From: an uncultured Chloroflexota bacterium
Lineage (GTDB): Bacteria; Chloroflexota; Dehalococcoidia; SM23-28-2; RBG-16-64-32
Assembly (NCBI GenBank): GCA_913056415.1
Contig: CAJXNA010000013.1
Span: 1 to 17,248, forward strand
Length of the DNA: 17,248 nucleotides
Direction: 5' to 3'
Below are positions 1 to 7,560 of this stretch, in pieces. The notes under the pieces were generated by a model. It was not told the DNA's origin. It worked only from the letters and a program-made list of their open reading frames with translations, and did no database searches. The translations under genes were made by a program, and so were the position numbers. Numbering within the stretch: position 1 is the stretch's first letter; every line of letters starts with the position of its first letter.

Positions 1-54
1 GCTTCGCGTACCGAGGCCAGCGTGAGAGCCGTCAAGGAAGGACTGCTGGACTAG
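1..54 (+). CDS. C-terminal end of an unidentified protein (partial)
   Basis: Frame 1 is open from the window edge to a TAG at 52-54 and reads as a short mixed charged/hydrophobic tail ending VKEGLLD. Only 17 residues are visible, so neither family nor function can be given. The 166-bp gap and the separate promoter before the next gene suggest it ends an upstream transcription unit. It could also be a chance open stretch. Confidence 0.3.
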   Translation, partial: ASRTEASVRAVKEGLLD

Positions 55-179
55 AGGCATACGCTTCTCCATCTCTATTCGGCACAGTAACGCCCTTTAT
101 GCGTACTCGCACTCCTCTCATACTGGAAAAACGGTACGGATTTACTGATTGTCCGGAATAGCCTCAATAAACAATATTA

Positions 180-188
180 TGGTATAAT
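180..188 (+). promoter_or_regulatory. Extended -10 promoter for the 546-aa gene
   Basis: TGGTATAAT is a perfect extended -10 (TGn plus TATAAT at 183-188). No good -35 lies 16-18 bp upstream, as expected for extended -10 promoters. Transcription would start near 195, leaving a 5' leader of about 26 nt that carries the AAGGGGGA ribosome site at 210-218 before the GTG at 221. The surrounding 55-220 stretch is AT-rich compared with the rest of the window and holds no gene that I can see. Confidence 0.65.
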
Positions 189-220
189 CAGTTGCCTTTT
201 CTACTGCCGAAAGGGGGAGC

Positions 221-1861
221 GTGCCACAAGCTCATCCCAGACTCAAGTCGCTCACGGCCGCTGGTAACGGAGACTCGGAGCCGCTGCCTAGCGCATCGTT
301 GAGCCTGACCGACTACTCCGGACGCAAGCGCCAAGGACGCGCGCTCCTGCTCTCAGAATGGCCTTCGAATCCCGGCAGCGAGCGTCTCGCTGAGGGCGAA
401 GACTTCCGAATAGTCGTACTCTCGGAGCCGCCTGAGGGCACCATCTCACCGGAGGAAGGCGTAGTTGTCGTCGCCCCCGCCTGCCGGCTTGCGTCTACAA
501 CCGTGACCGCAAGGGAGCCCACCGCGACCTACAGCGCGGCAGAGCAGGCCGATCTGACCCTGTCCACGAAGAATATCGATCTGCTGCGGCAGGGCAGCTT
601 GCTCGCCGCCACGCCGCTGCAGCTGACGGCGGAGGATGTCTTCGCTGGAGGCAAGGCGCGGCTGGTGTTGCTGGCTTGTGACCTGCTGCTCTCCACAGCT
701 GTTGCGGAATATCTTTCCCCCATCGCGATGGCGCTGAGCGCTCCAGACGCCGCCAAGCCGGTAACCCAAGACCGTCTGGAGGAGCTAAAGCAGCTGGTCA
801 GCGCCGTCAGTGACAGCGGAATCGGAGACGGAGACTCCGAACTGAAAAAGGCGCTCGAGCATCTCTCCGAGCTGGCCTCTGCCACCGCTACAGAGCAGTT
901 TCTCGCCGCCGCCGAGCGCATCTACCCGAACAAGCGAACACTGATGGAGGAGATCTACATGCTCAGGGCGTTGCGGAAGAGCCCGCAGGAGGCGAGCGAG
1001 CTCCTCTCCATACAACGCTTCCTCCAGCACGCCGTGTTGCCCTCCGACGAGTCGGAGCTGTCGATGGATCGGACGGTTGTGTTGGAGCAGCTGGCGTTCG
1101 CCACCCTTACCGTCGAGCCGCAGCGCTACCCTTCTGCCAAGGCGCTGGCGGACTCCTTCCGCCGGAAATATGTATCCTCGTACCGCGAACACCACACGCG
1201 ATACTGGGCTGAGATGGCCCGCCTGCACACCCGGCTACGGGAGGCACAGCCACACACCGATGCGCTGCGGCGGATGAACAGCCTGACGGAGCTTGGCCCC
1301 CCGGCGGGAGTGGGAGCTCTCACCGCATACGAAGAGCTGGTGGAGTTGACCGCCGGCTGCCCCCTAATCAGCGGCGTGGAGGAGATGCTGGAGACGGAGG
1401 CGGCCTGCCCTGACTGCGGCCTCTCCCTGGACCAGACAGCGCCCACCCAGCGTGTCGACGAGGTCCTGTCCCACATCGACCGAGCCTGCCATCGCCAGAT
1501 GGCCAGACTATCGTCCAGCGCCGTGCAGCAGGTGCTTCGTAATAGCAACGACGCGCGGGTGGACCAGTTCCTGAAGGTGGTCCAGGCCAGCCAGTTATCC
1601 TCGCTGAGCGACATTTTGGATGACGATCTGATAGGTTATCTGCGAAGGTTCCTGGTAGAGGGCCGAATAGAGACCGCGCTGAGGCCCATCTTCGATCAGC
1701 TACAGGAGGGCGTTACCCCAAAGGTAGACGAGGCGAAGACCGCCATGAGGGAGGTCTCACAGGTCCTTCAGAGGGCGTTCCAGGCTGCACAGAGGGCGCT
1801 GCCGCCGGCAGAGATGACGGTGACCGATAGCCCGCCGCCCCGCCGCAAGCGAAAGCGATAG
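221..1861 (+). CDS. Hypothetical protein, mostly helical, with one CxxC motif
   Basis: A 546-aa protein of unknown role. The GTG start is supported by the AAGGGGGA site 3-4 nt upstream and by the promoter at 180-188. The first 130 residues are mixed and proline-rich. From about 145 to 530 the protein looks helical and leucine-rich, with no signal peptide or convincing membrane segment. Visible landmarks are C380, a CPDC pair (C396, C399) and C423-H424, which could form one metal site. The C-terminus is a PPP stretch followed by a basic RRKRKR tail. No P-loop or other catalytic motif is visible. The layout loosely recalls the C-terminal part of large DUF6079/PglY-type proteins, but I cannot confirm this from sequence alone. 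It lies 14 bp before pth, so the two may be co-transcribed. Confidence 0.75.
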   Translation: MPQAHPRLKSLTAAGNGDSEPLPSASLSLTDYSGRKRQGRALLLSEWPSNPGSERLAEGEDFRIVVLSEPPEGTISPEEGVVVVAPACRLASTTVTAREPTATYSAAEQADLTLSTKNIDLLRQGSLLAATPLQLTAEDVFAGGKARLVLLACDLLLSTAVAEYLSPIAMALSAPDAAKPVTQDRLEELKQLVSAVSDSGIGDGDSELKKALEHLSELASATATEQFLAAAERIYPNKRTLMEEIYMLRALRKSPQEASELLSIQRFLQHAVLPSDESELSMDRTVVLEQLAFATLTVEPQRYPSAKALADSFRRKYVSSYREHHTRYWAEMARLHTRLREAQPHTDALRRMNSLTELGPPAGVGALTAYEELVELTAGCPLISGVEEMLETEAACPDCGLSLDQTAPTQRVDEVLSHIDRACHRQMARLSSSAVQQVLRNSNDARVDQFLKVVQASQLSSLSDILDDDLIGYLRRFLVEGRIETALRPIFDQLQEGVTPKVDEAKTAMREVSQVLQRAFQAAQRALPPAEMTVTDSPPPRRKRKR

Positions 1862-1863
1862 GC

Positions 1864-1869
1864 TAAAAT
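1864..1869 (+). promoter_or_regulatory. Possible -10 for a leaderless pth transcript
   Basis: TAAAAT sits 6 nt before the pth ATG at 1876, and no Shine-Dalgarno sequence lies at usable spacing. This is the arrangement expected of a leaderless mRNA. No -35 match is seen 17 bp upstream, so the call is weak; read-through from the upstream gene is the alternative. Confidence 0.3.
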
Positions 1870-1875
1870 GGCCGC

Positions 1876-2466
1876 ATGGCGGCAGACAAGTGGCTGATAG
1901 TAGGCCTGGGCAATCCAGGCCCTGCCTACTCCCACAACCGCCACAACGTCGGCTACTGGTGCGTCAACCGGCTGGCCCGCCTGCACGGCATCTCTCTCAA
2001 GGCCCGGCGCTTGGCAGCCTTCGGCGAGGGCTCGATCCGCGGCACCCCTGTCCTCCTCGCCAAGCCTAGAACGTTCGTCAACCGCAGCGGCCAAGCGGCG
2101 GCCTCCCTGCTGCGCAACTTCAAGATCAAGCGCCAGAATATGCTGGTGGTCTGCGACGACCTCGACCTTACGGTCGGGTCGCTGCGTTTGAAGGCCGGCG
2201 GTGGCCACGGCGGCCAGAAGGGCCTGCGCTCCGTCATCGGCGCCGCCGGGGGCAATGACTTTCCCCGTTTGCGCATCGGCATCGGGCGGCCCCTGGTGGA
2301 CGGCCGGCCTAGCTGGGACCCGGAGGCGATCGCGGCCTACGTGCTCAGCGACCCCACACCGGATGAGGCGAAGGCGCTGCAGGCGGCGGCGGTCAAAGGG
2401 ACGGAAGCGGTAGAGACTGTCCTTCGGGAGGGGCTGGAGGCTGCAATGAACCGCTATAACCGTTAA
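1876..2466 (+). CDS. pth: Peptidyl-tRNA hydrolase
   Basis: Cleaves the ester bond of peptidyl-tRNAs that drop off stalled ribosomes, recycling tRNA in the cytoplasm. At 196 aa it is the usual length for bacterial Pth. Family landmarks are in order: VGLGNPG with N13, RHNVG with catalytic H23, FVNRSGQ with N69, CDDLDL with catalytic D94, GGGHGG at about 108-113, and the RLRIGIGRP strand. The position of E. coli Asn114, in the GGHNGL loop, is lysine here (QKGL, K115); the loop varies in the family, and the two catalytic residues are intact. ATG 1876 is the only sensible start and lacks a ribosome site (see the -10 at 1864). It lies between the 546-aa gene and mfd on the same strand. Confidence 0.97.
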   Translation: MAADKWLIVGLGNPGPAYSHNRHNVGYWCVNRLARLHGISLKARRLAAFGEGSIRGTPVLLAKPRTFVNRSGQAAASLLRNFKIKRQNMLVVCDDLDLTVGSLRLKAGGGHGGQKGLRSVIGAAGGNDFPRLRIGIGRPLVDGRPSWDPEAIAAYVLSDPTPDEAKALQAAAVKGTEAVETVLREGLEAAMNRYNR

Positions 2467-2482
2467 ACCTTCCCCAAGCTGC

Positions 2483-2488
2483 TACAAT
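2483..2488 (+). promoter_or_regulatory. -10 element of a probable mfd promoter
   Basis: TACAAT lies 52 nt before the mfd ATG, with no clear -35 at 16-18 bp. Expected initiation is near 2495, which would place the inverted repeat at 2496-2529 at the very 5' end of the transcript. Confidence 0.45.
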
Positions 2489-2495
2489 TAGACCG

Positions 2496-2529
2496 CTAGG
2501 GCCGCCCCAACTAGAAGGGGAGGCCCTAG
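2496..2529 (+). repeat. 13-bp inverted repeat in the mfd leader
   Basis: Arm CTAGGGCCGCCCC (2496-2508) pairs with GGGGAGGCCCTAG (2517-2529) at 12 of 13 positions around the 8-nt loop AACTAGAA. The single mismatch is G2504/A2521. The right arm contains the only strong purine-rich GGGGAGG tract in the leader, and the stem ends 10 nt before the ATG. There is no T-run after it, so it is not a standard intrinsic terminator for pth. It could be a 5' stabilising stem, a translational control element or a protein site. Confidence 0.7.
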
Positions 2530-2539
2530 AAGTGTTGCC

Positions 2540-5500
2540 ATGAACCTATCCGGGCTGTTATCGCAGATAGAGGGCGCTCCCTCCCTGGTTCGGCTGCGTG
2601 AGGCGCGGGCGCGTGCAGCCAAGAGCCTCACCGTCGGCGTGCCTGACTCGGCCAAGGCGGCGGTAGTGGCCACCCTCGCCTCCGCCGGAGGCGGGGACGG
2701 TCCGCTCCTGGTCATCGTCCCACGGGAGGACCGAGCGGAGGCGCTGATCGAAGAGCTGTCAGCCTGGCTGGGCGCCGCCGCGCCTCTCGTCCCGTTTCCG
2801 GAGCGCGACACCCTACCCTACGAGCGCCTGGCCCCCGACCCGGAGGCCGTGCGCCAGCGCCTGCTGGCGGCCTCTCGACTTGCTCAAGGGGAACGCTGCC
2901 TCGTCGTCGCCTCGGCGATGGCGCTGGCCCAACAGACCATCTCGCCGGGGGAGCTCGCCACGGCCAAGCGCGGCCTGGGGCGGGGAGACCGTCTGAGCCC
3001 AGACGAGTTCCTGACGCAGCTATCGGCGCTGGGCTACGCCATAGAGCCGCTGGTGGAGCGACCAGGGCAGGCCAGTCGCCGCGGCGGCATCATCGATGTC
3101 TTTCCGCCCCAGGCGGAGGCGCCGGTGCGCATCGAACTGGTGGGACGGGAGATCGAGAGCCTGCGCCGGTTCGACCCCGCATCCCAGCGGTCGGTGGAGC
3201 CGGTGGAGGGCATAGAGCTAGGCCCGGCTCGGGAGGCCGTATTCACTCCCGACGGGGAGATGGGAGACGCGCTGGCCCGGCTCGACCTTTCGAACTGCAC
3301 GGACGAAGCGCGGGGGCGCTTCCAGGAGGAGCTGTCTCTGCTGCAACACGGAGCGGGCTTCACCGCCGACTACTTCTACGTCCCGTTTCTGGCCCAGGCG
3401 ACGCTCCTGGACCATCTGCCGCCGGACGCCACCCTGGTCATCGACGAGGAGGGCGACGTGGCGACGGCGCTGGACGAGGCGGAACGGGAGGCCGAGGCCG
3501 TGCGCGGTGAGCTGGAGGAGCGGGGCGAGATACCGCGTGGCCTGCCGCTGCCCCAGCAGCCCTGGCGTGAGCTGCGCACCGCGCTGTACGATCGGCAGGC
3601 GCCCCTGAGGCTGTCCCGCTGGACCAGCGGCGAAGAGGCCGAAAGCGTCCGCCTGCCGTTCTCACCGGCGACGGCCTACGGAGGCCAGCTCCGCCGCCTG
3701 GTGAGCGAAAGCGTCACCCAGTTACGTCAAGGCAGCGCTATCGCCATAGTCTCGCAGCAGGCGCAGCGGCTGGCGGAGCTGTTCGACGAGCAGGGGGTGA
3801 CCGCGAGAGTGACGGAGGAACCGCCGGACACCGCCGGGCTCGCCCTGGTGCAGGGATCGCTGCCGGCGGGCTGGCACCTGAGCGAGGACGGCCTAGACCT
3901 GACGCTGGTCACGGACACGGAGGTGTTCGGCTTCGCCAAGCAGCGCCGCCGCCCGCCGCGCAGGGGCGTCGGCCGCGAGGCGTTCCTGGCAGAGCTCTCC
4001 CCGGGCGACTACGTGGTGCACATCGACCACGGGATCGCCCGCTTCGTCGGCCTCGTGCGGATGGCCGTCGACGAGCACCAGCGTGAATACCTTGAGCTCC
4101 ACTATGCGGAGGGCGACAAGCTGTTCGTCCCCACCGATCAGGTCGACCGCGTCAGCCGCTATGTCGGCCCCTCCGACCATGAGCCGCGGCTAACGCGGCT
4201 GGGCAGCGGCGATTGGCAGCGAGCGAAGAAGCGGGTGCGGCAGGCAGTGCAGGCGCTGGCCCAGGATCTTCTCGCCCTCTACTCCGCACGAGAGCTGCTG
4301 CCCGGCCACTCCTTCAGCCCGGACACGCCCTGGCAGGCGGAGCTGGAGGCGTCATTCCCCTACGTAGAGACGGAGGACCAGCTGGCCGCCATCGCCGAGG
4401 TGAAGCGCGACCTGGAGCGGCCGCGGCCCATGGACCGGCTCGTCTGCGGCGATGTCGGCTACGGGAAGACGGAGGTGGCGATTCGCGCCGCTTTCAAGGC
4501 GGTGATGGACGGGCGGCAGGTGGCGCTGCTGGTACCCACCACCGTCCTCGCCCAGCAGCACTACCAGACCTTCCAAGAGCGTCTCGGCGCCTTCCCGGCG
4601 CGAGTAGAGATGCTGTCACGGTTTCGCTCGGATGCGGAGCAGCGGGAGGTGGTGGAGGGTCTCGGCAAAGGGACGGTGGACATCGTCATCGGAACACACC
4701 GGCTGCTCCAGAAGGACGTGCAGTTCAAGGAGCTGGGTCTTGTGATCATCGACGAGGAGCAGAGGTTCGGCGTGGTCCACAAAGAGCACCTGAAGCAGAT
4801 GCGCCGCGACGTCGATGTCCTCACCCTCTCCGCCACACCGATACCACGCACCCTATACATGGCCCTGGGCGGCATCCGCGACATGTCGACGATGGAGACG
4901 CCGCCCGAAGAGCGGCTGCCGATCAAGACCTACGTTTCGGAGTTCGACGAGCGCCTCGTGCGGGAGGCGATCCTGCGGGAGCTGGAGCGCGGCGGGCAGG
5001 TCTACTTCGTGCACAACCGGGTGCACAACATCGAGTTCATCGCGCGGAAGATTCGAGACATCGTCCCAGAGGCGAACGTGGGGATCGCACACGGGCAGAT
5101 GCACGAGCACGACCTGGAGAGGGCGATGCTGGAGTTCGTGCAGGGCCCGCTGGACGTGCTGGTCTGCACCACCATCATCGAGTCCGGGCTTGACATCCCT
5201 AACGTCAACACCATCATCGTCAACCAGGCGGACAAGCTGGGGCTGAGCCAACTCTACCAGCTGCGCGGGCGCGTTGGACGGGGCGCACATCGCGCCTACG
5301 CCTACCTGATGTACGATCGTAAAGGCCGGTTGACGGAGCAGGCCCAGAAACGGCTACAGACGATCTTCGAGGCGACGGAGCTGGGCGCCGGCTTCCAGAT
5401 CGCCCTGCGCGACCTGGAGATCCGCGGCGCCGGCAACCTGCTCGGCCCTGAGCAGAGCGGCTACATGGCCGCCGTCGGCTTCGACCTCTACTGCCGCCTG

Positions 5501-6007
5501 CTGGCGGAGTCCACGGAGCGGCAGCGGGCGATGATGCGGGGCGAGACGCCACCAGCCCCGAAGGAGGGCGCGGAGGTGTCGATTGAGCTCCCGCTCTCCG
5601 CCCACATACCGCAGCCCTACATCCCGGACCTCAACCAGCGTCTCGCCCTCTATCAGCGGATGAGCGAGACCGCCGACGCCCAAGAGGTGGAGTCTATCGA
5701 TAGGGAGTTGGTAGACCGCTTTGGGGAGCCGCCGCCGCCGGTACGCAACCTGCTGTTTGTCATCCTTCTGCGCGCCCTGGCGGCGCGGGCGGGGGTGGAG
5801 GCTATCCTGACGGAGGAGGGCCGGGCGGTGCTGCGGCTCAAGGACGGATCACTTGTGCCCAAAGAGGCGCTGGAGTCACACGTGCCTAAGGGCGTAAGCC
5901 TGGGGCGGACGCTGGTGCGGGTAGAGTTGGGGGAGGGCTGGCGCAATCGGCTACAGGAAACGCTGGAAGCGCTGGCGGAGGCGGAGCCGGTTTCGCTGAA
6001 AAGTTAG
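2540..6007 (+). CDS. mfd: Transcription-repair coupling factor (Mfd)
   Basis: A DNA translocase that removes RNA polymerase stalled at lesions and recruits UvrA for strand-specific repair. At 1155 aa it is full length. Domains in order: UvrB-like N-terminal region with RRGGIIDVFP (from R180); CarD-like RNA-polymerase interaction domain starting about P488 (PGDYVVHIDHGIARF); helicase motor with Walker A GDVGYGKTE (637-645), DEEQRFG (from D738), SATPIPRTL (from S764) and the QLRGRVGR motif (907-914); then the D7/TRCF C-terminal domain. ATG 2540 is used. The strongest purine-rich tract lies inside the leader stem (2517-2523), and only a weak AGAAG lies close to the ATG. It follows pth by 73 bp with its own probable promoter. 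A long open frame at 4213-5193 on the same strand is a GC-driven shadow of this gene. Confidence 0.98.
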   Translation: MNLSGLLSQIEGAPSLVRLREARARAAKSLTVGVPDSAKAAVVATLASAGGGDGPLLVIVPREDRAEALIEELSAWLGAAAPLVPFPERDTLPYERLAPDPEAVRQRLLAASRLAQGERCLVVASAMALAQQTISPGELATAKRGLGRGDRLSPDEFLTQLSALGYAIEPLVERPGQASRRGGIIDVFPPQAEAPVRIELVGREIESLRRFDPASQRSVEPVEGIELGPAREAVFTPDGEMGDALARLDLSNCTDEARGRFQEELSLLQHGAGFTADYFYVPFLAQATLLDHLPPDATLVIDEEGDVATALDEAEREAEAVRGELEERGEIPRGLPLPQQPWRELRTALYDRQAPLRLSRWTSGEEAESVRLPFSPATAYGGQLRRLVSESVTQLRQGSAIAIVSQQAQRLAELFDEQGVTARVTEEPPDTAGLALVQGSLPAGWHLSEDGLDLTLVTDTEVFGFAKQRRRPPRRGVGREAFLAELSPGDYVVHIDHGIARFVGLVRMAVDEHQREYLELHYAEGDKLFVPTDQVDRVSRYVGPSDHEPRLTRLGSGDWQRAKKRVRQAVQALAQDLLALYSARELLPGHSFSPDTPWQAELEASFPYVETEDQLAAIAEVKRDLERPRPMDRLVCGDVGYGKTEVAIRAAFKAVMDGRQVALLVPTTVLAQQHYQTFQERLGAFPARVEMLSRFRSDAEQREVVEGLGKGTVDIVIGTHRLLQKDVQFKELGLVIIDEEQRFGVVHKEHLKQMRRDVDVLTLSATPIPRTLYMALGGIRDMSTMETPPEERLPIKTYVSEFDERLVREAILRELERGGQVYFVHNRVHNIEFIARKIRDIVPEANVGIAHGQMHEHDLERAMLEFVQGPLDVLVCTTIIESGLDIPNVNTIIVNQADKLGLSQLYQLRGRVGRGAHRAYAYLMYDRKGRLTEQAQKRLQTIFEATELGAGFQIALRDLEIRGAGNLLGPEQSGYMAAVGFDLYCRLLAESTERQRAMMRGETPPAPKEGAEVSIELPLSAHIPQPYIPDLNQRLALYQRMSETADAQEVESIDRELVDRFGEPPPPVRNLLFVILLRALAARAGVEAILTEEGRAVLRLKDGSLVPKEALESHVPKGVSLGRTLVRVELGEGWRNRLQETLEALAEAEPVSLKS

Positions 6008-6087
6008 CCGTAACGTGTCACCTTCCCGTAATAGCTAACTCGAACGGCGGTTATAGTTCTAGTGAAACCTCATGGTTACTGATCGAT

Positions 6088-6116
6088 TTGACAAACTACG
6101 TGCAACCGTTTAAGAT
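6088..6116 (+). promoter_or_regulatory. Near-consensus sigma-70 promoter of the membrane protein gene
   Basis: TTGACA at 6088-6093, a 17-bp spacer, then TAAGAT at 6111-6116. Initiation is expected at about 6122-6124, and the GTG start codon is at 6125, so the mRNA would have no or almost no leader. No Shine-Dalgarno sequence precedes the GTG, which agrees with leaderless initiation. Confidence 0.85.
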
Positions 6117-6124
6117 GACCGCTT

Positions 6125-6928
6125 GTGAACGAAATCACGTCTAACCGCACGAATGCCCTGAACGATGCCGTCTCTCGGCTCGACCGGGTACACGCCATGG
6201 CGGCCGTGTTCGGCGCCGGGCTCACTGCGTTCCTCGCCATCGAGCCGACCCAGAACTGGCTCCTCCTCTTGCTCGCAGGCCTGGTCGCTCTGGGCACGGA
6301 CGCTATCGTCCGCACCCATCCTCGCTCCCACTTCAAGCGTCTGGACGACACCGCTCTCTTCCTGTTCGTGCCGGTGCTGTTGACCCTTAGTCTGGGCCTG
6401 TTCCTGGAGGAGGTGGCCGAGGGCTACTGGTCGCTCCTGGCCGGGCTGGGCGCCGCTATCCCCTTCGCCATCGTCCTCCAGGCCGAATACAACTCAGTCG
6501 ACCGCCGCCTCCCCGCTTACGGTGGCTCACGCCTCATCCTGAACATCGCCACCTACGTTATCGCCTTCCTGTTCTACGCCACGATCTATGACTTCGACCT
6601 GAGCCTGCCGGCGGTGATCTTCGCCACCGGCGTCGTCAGTCTTCTCCTGGCGATCGAGATCCTGCGTGAGGAGGCGTTGGAGACGCCGCGGACCCTGCTC
6701 TACGCCCTCGCCATCGGCGTGCTGCTCGCGGAGGCCTCGTTGAGCATGCACTTCCTGCCCCTGGAAGGGGCGCTGGCCGCGATCTTCCTGCTCCTCGCCT
6801 TTTACCTGATGACCGGCCTCATGCACAACTACCTGGGCGGCCGCCTCAGCCTGCGCACTGCGGGCGAGTTCAGCGGCATAGCGCTCCTTGGCCTACTGAT
6901 CGTCGTCATCTCCCACGCCTATATCTAA
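6125..6928 (+). CDS. Multi-pass membrane protein of unknown function
   Basis: A 267-aa integral membrane protein. After a charged N-terminus (residues 1-22) there are about seven to eight hydrophobic segments: about 25-41, 43-60, 76-95, 101-119, 136-155, 158-175, 188-225 (possibly two) and 245-266. Short charged loops such as RTHPRSHFKRLDD and EILREEALETP separate them. No catalytic or transport signature is recognised. The GTG start is set by the promoter ending 8 nt upstream. It lies between mfd and tRNA-Pro as its own transcription unit. It resembles lineage-restricted membrane proteins of Chloroflexota, but the family is not confirmed. Confidence 0.85.
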   Translation: MNEITSNRTNALNDAVSRLDRVHAMAAVFGAGLTAFLAIEPTQNWLLLLLAGLVALGTDAIVRTHPRSHFKRLDDTALFLFVPVLLTLSLGLFLEEVAEGYWSLLAGLGAAIPFAIVLQAEYNSVDRRLPAYGGSRLILNIATYVIAFLFYATIYDFDLSLPAVIFATGVVSLLLAIEILREEALETPRTLLYALAIGVLLAEASLSMHFLPLEGALAAIFLLLAFYLMTGLMHNYLGGRLSLRTAGEFSGIALLGLLIVVISHAYI

Positions 6929-6972
6929 GGGAGGCGCCTGGAGGGGGCATCCCGACCGGGGCCGTTCGTCAC

Positions 6973-7002
6973 TTGCCGGGCTGAAAACGGCTATGCTAGC
7001 AT
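6973..7002 (+). promoter_or_regulatory. Possible tRNA-Pro promoter
   Basis: TTGCCG (6973-6978), an 18-bp spacer, and TAGCAT (6997-7002) would place initiation about 4 nt before the tRNA. The -10 falls inside the perfect 14-bp palindrome CTATGCTAGCATAG (6991-7004). The hexamer matches are only moderate. Confidence 0.4.
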
Positions 7003-7004
7003 AG
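6991..7004. repeat. Perfect 14-bp palindrome upstream of tRNA-Pro
   Basis: CTATGCTAGCATAG equals its own reverse complement and stops 8 nt before the mature tRNA. It overlaps the likely -10 region, so it may be a protein-binding site or a chance palindrome. Confidence 0.5.
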
Positions 7005-7012
7005 ATTCTGGC

Positions 7013-7089
7013 CGGGGCGTGGCGTAGTCTGGTAGCGCACTTGACTGGGGGTCAAGAGGTCGCCGGTTCGAATCCGGCCGCCCCGACCA
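7013..7089 (+). tRNA. tRNA-Pro (anticodon GGG)
   Basis: A complete cloverleaf. The acceptor stem CGGGGCG (7013-7019) pairs with CGCCCCG (7079-7085). The D-arm is GGCGTAGTCTGGTAGCGC. The anticodon stem CTTGA/TCAAG encloses the loop CTGGGGG, with anticodon GGG at 7047-7049. The T-arm is GCCGGTTCGAATCCGGC. A discriminator A and encoded CCA follow at 7086-7089. The C1-G72 end pair agrees with proline identity. It decodes CCC and CCU. An open frame antisense to it that reads AAGFEPATS is the familiar false protein produced across tRNA T-arms. Confidence 0.97.
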
Positions 7090-7173
7090 GCAATGCTAAC
7101 TCTGCCCTCCGGCGCACAGAGACGCTTCCGATGATCGTCGCAGGTGTCGCTCCGCTAATCCCCCCGCTAACGG

Positions 7174-7183
7174 CCAGCGCTGG
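7174..7183. repeat. 10-bp palindrome before the winged-helix gene
   Basis: CCAGCGCTGG is a perfect palindrome ending 15 nt before the ATG at 7199 and touching the GGAGAAGAG ribosome-site region. It could be an operator for the regulator encoded next to it, or chance. Confidence 0.3.
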
Positions 7184-7198
7184 AGAAGAGAGCGAACT

Positions 7199-7480
7199 AT
7201 GACCAGTCGTAAATCCTTGCGGCTTTTCTGTTCTCACGGTGCGGCCCTCTTCTACATCGCCCTCCATCCGGGCTGCACCTCGCAAGACTTGACCGATGCT
7301 TTCGTGGTGACGAAGCGAACCATATGGGGCCTCATAGGTGACCTGAAGGACGCCGGCCTGATCAACATACGTAAAGAGGGCCGCGTAAACCACTACACGA
7401 TCAAAGAGGATGCTCCCTTTCCCGACCCTGTGCTTTCCCACGCGACGCTTGGGCACGTTTTTCGGGTACTCTCTGCCTAA
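7199..7480 (+). CDS. Small winged helix-turn-helix transcriptional regulator
   Basis: A 93-aa, single-domain DNA-binding protein of the MarR/ArsR-like winged-helix type. An N-terminal helix (LFCSHGAALFYIALHPG) is followed by the HTH pair SQDLTDAFVVTKRTIWGLIGDL (about 30-51), then DAGLINIRKEGRVNHYTI, the typical strand-wing-strand. No effector domain or cysteine pair suggesting a ligand is present. ATG 7199 follows a GGAGAAGAGAG tract. It stands alone between tRNA-Pro and the convergent radical SAM gene, so its targets are not indicated by context. About 110 bp of leader contains no other gene. Confidence 0.85.
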   Translation: MTSRKSLRLFCSHGAALFYIALHPGCTSQDLTDAFVVTKRTIWGLIGDLKDAGLINIRKEGRVNHYTIKEDAPFPDPVLSHATLGHVFRVLSA

Positions 7481-7560
7481 GCGACTCTATAGACGTTTAG
7501 GCCGTGCGGGGCGCTCCGCGTGAGGGGCTAGCGGCAGCGGCTGTCGATCAAGGCGTCGCT

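Noticed and set aside
4213..5193. 326-codon plus-strand open frame inside mfd
   Set aside because: It is a GC-rich shadow in another frame, composed mainly of Ala, Gly and Arg, while the mfd frame carries all helicase motifs.
6002..6040. Inverted repeat AGTTAGC / GCTAACT at the end of mfd as a terminator
   Set aside because: Only 7 bp per arm with a loop of about 25 nt and no T-run. It also includes the mfd stop codon, so chance is likely.
7052..7456. Minus-strand open frame whose C-terminus reads VGAAGFEPATS
   Set aside because: This is the well-known false protein produced by reading antisense across a tRNA T-arm; it overlaps tRNA-Pro and the winged-helix gene.
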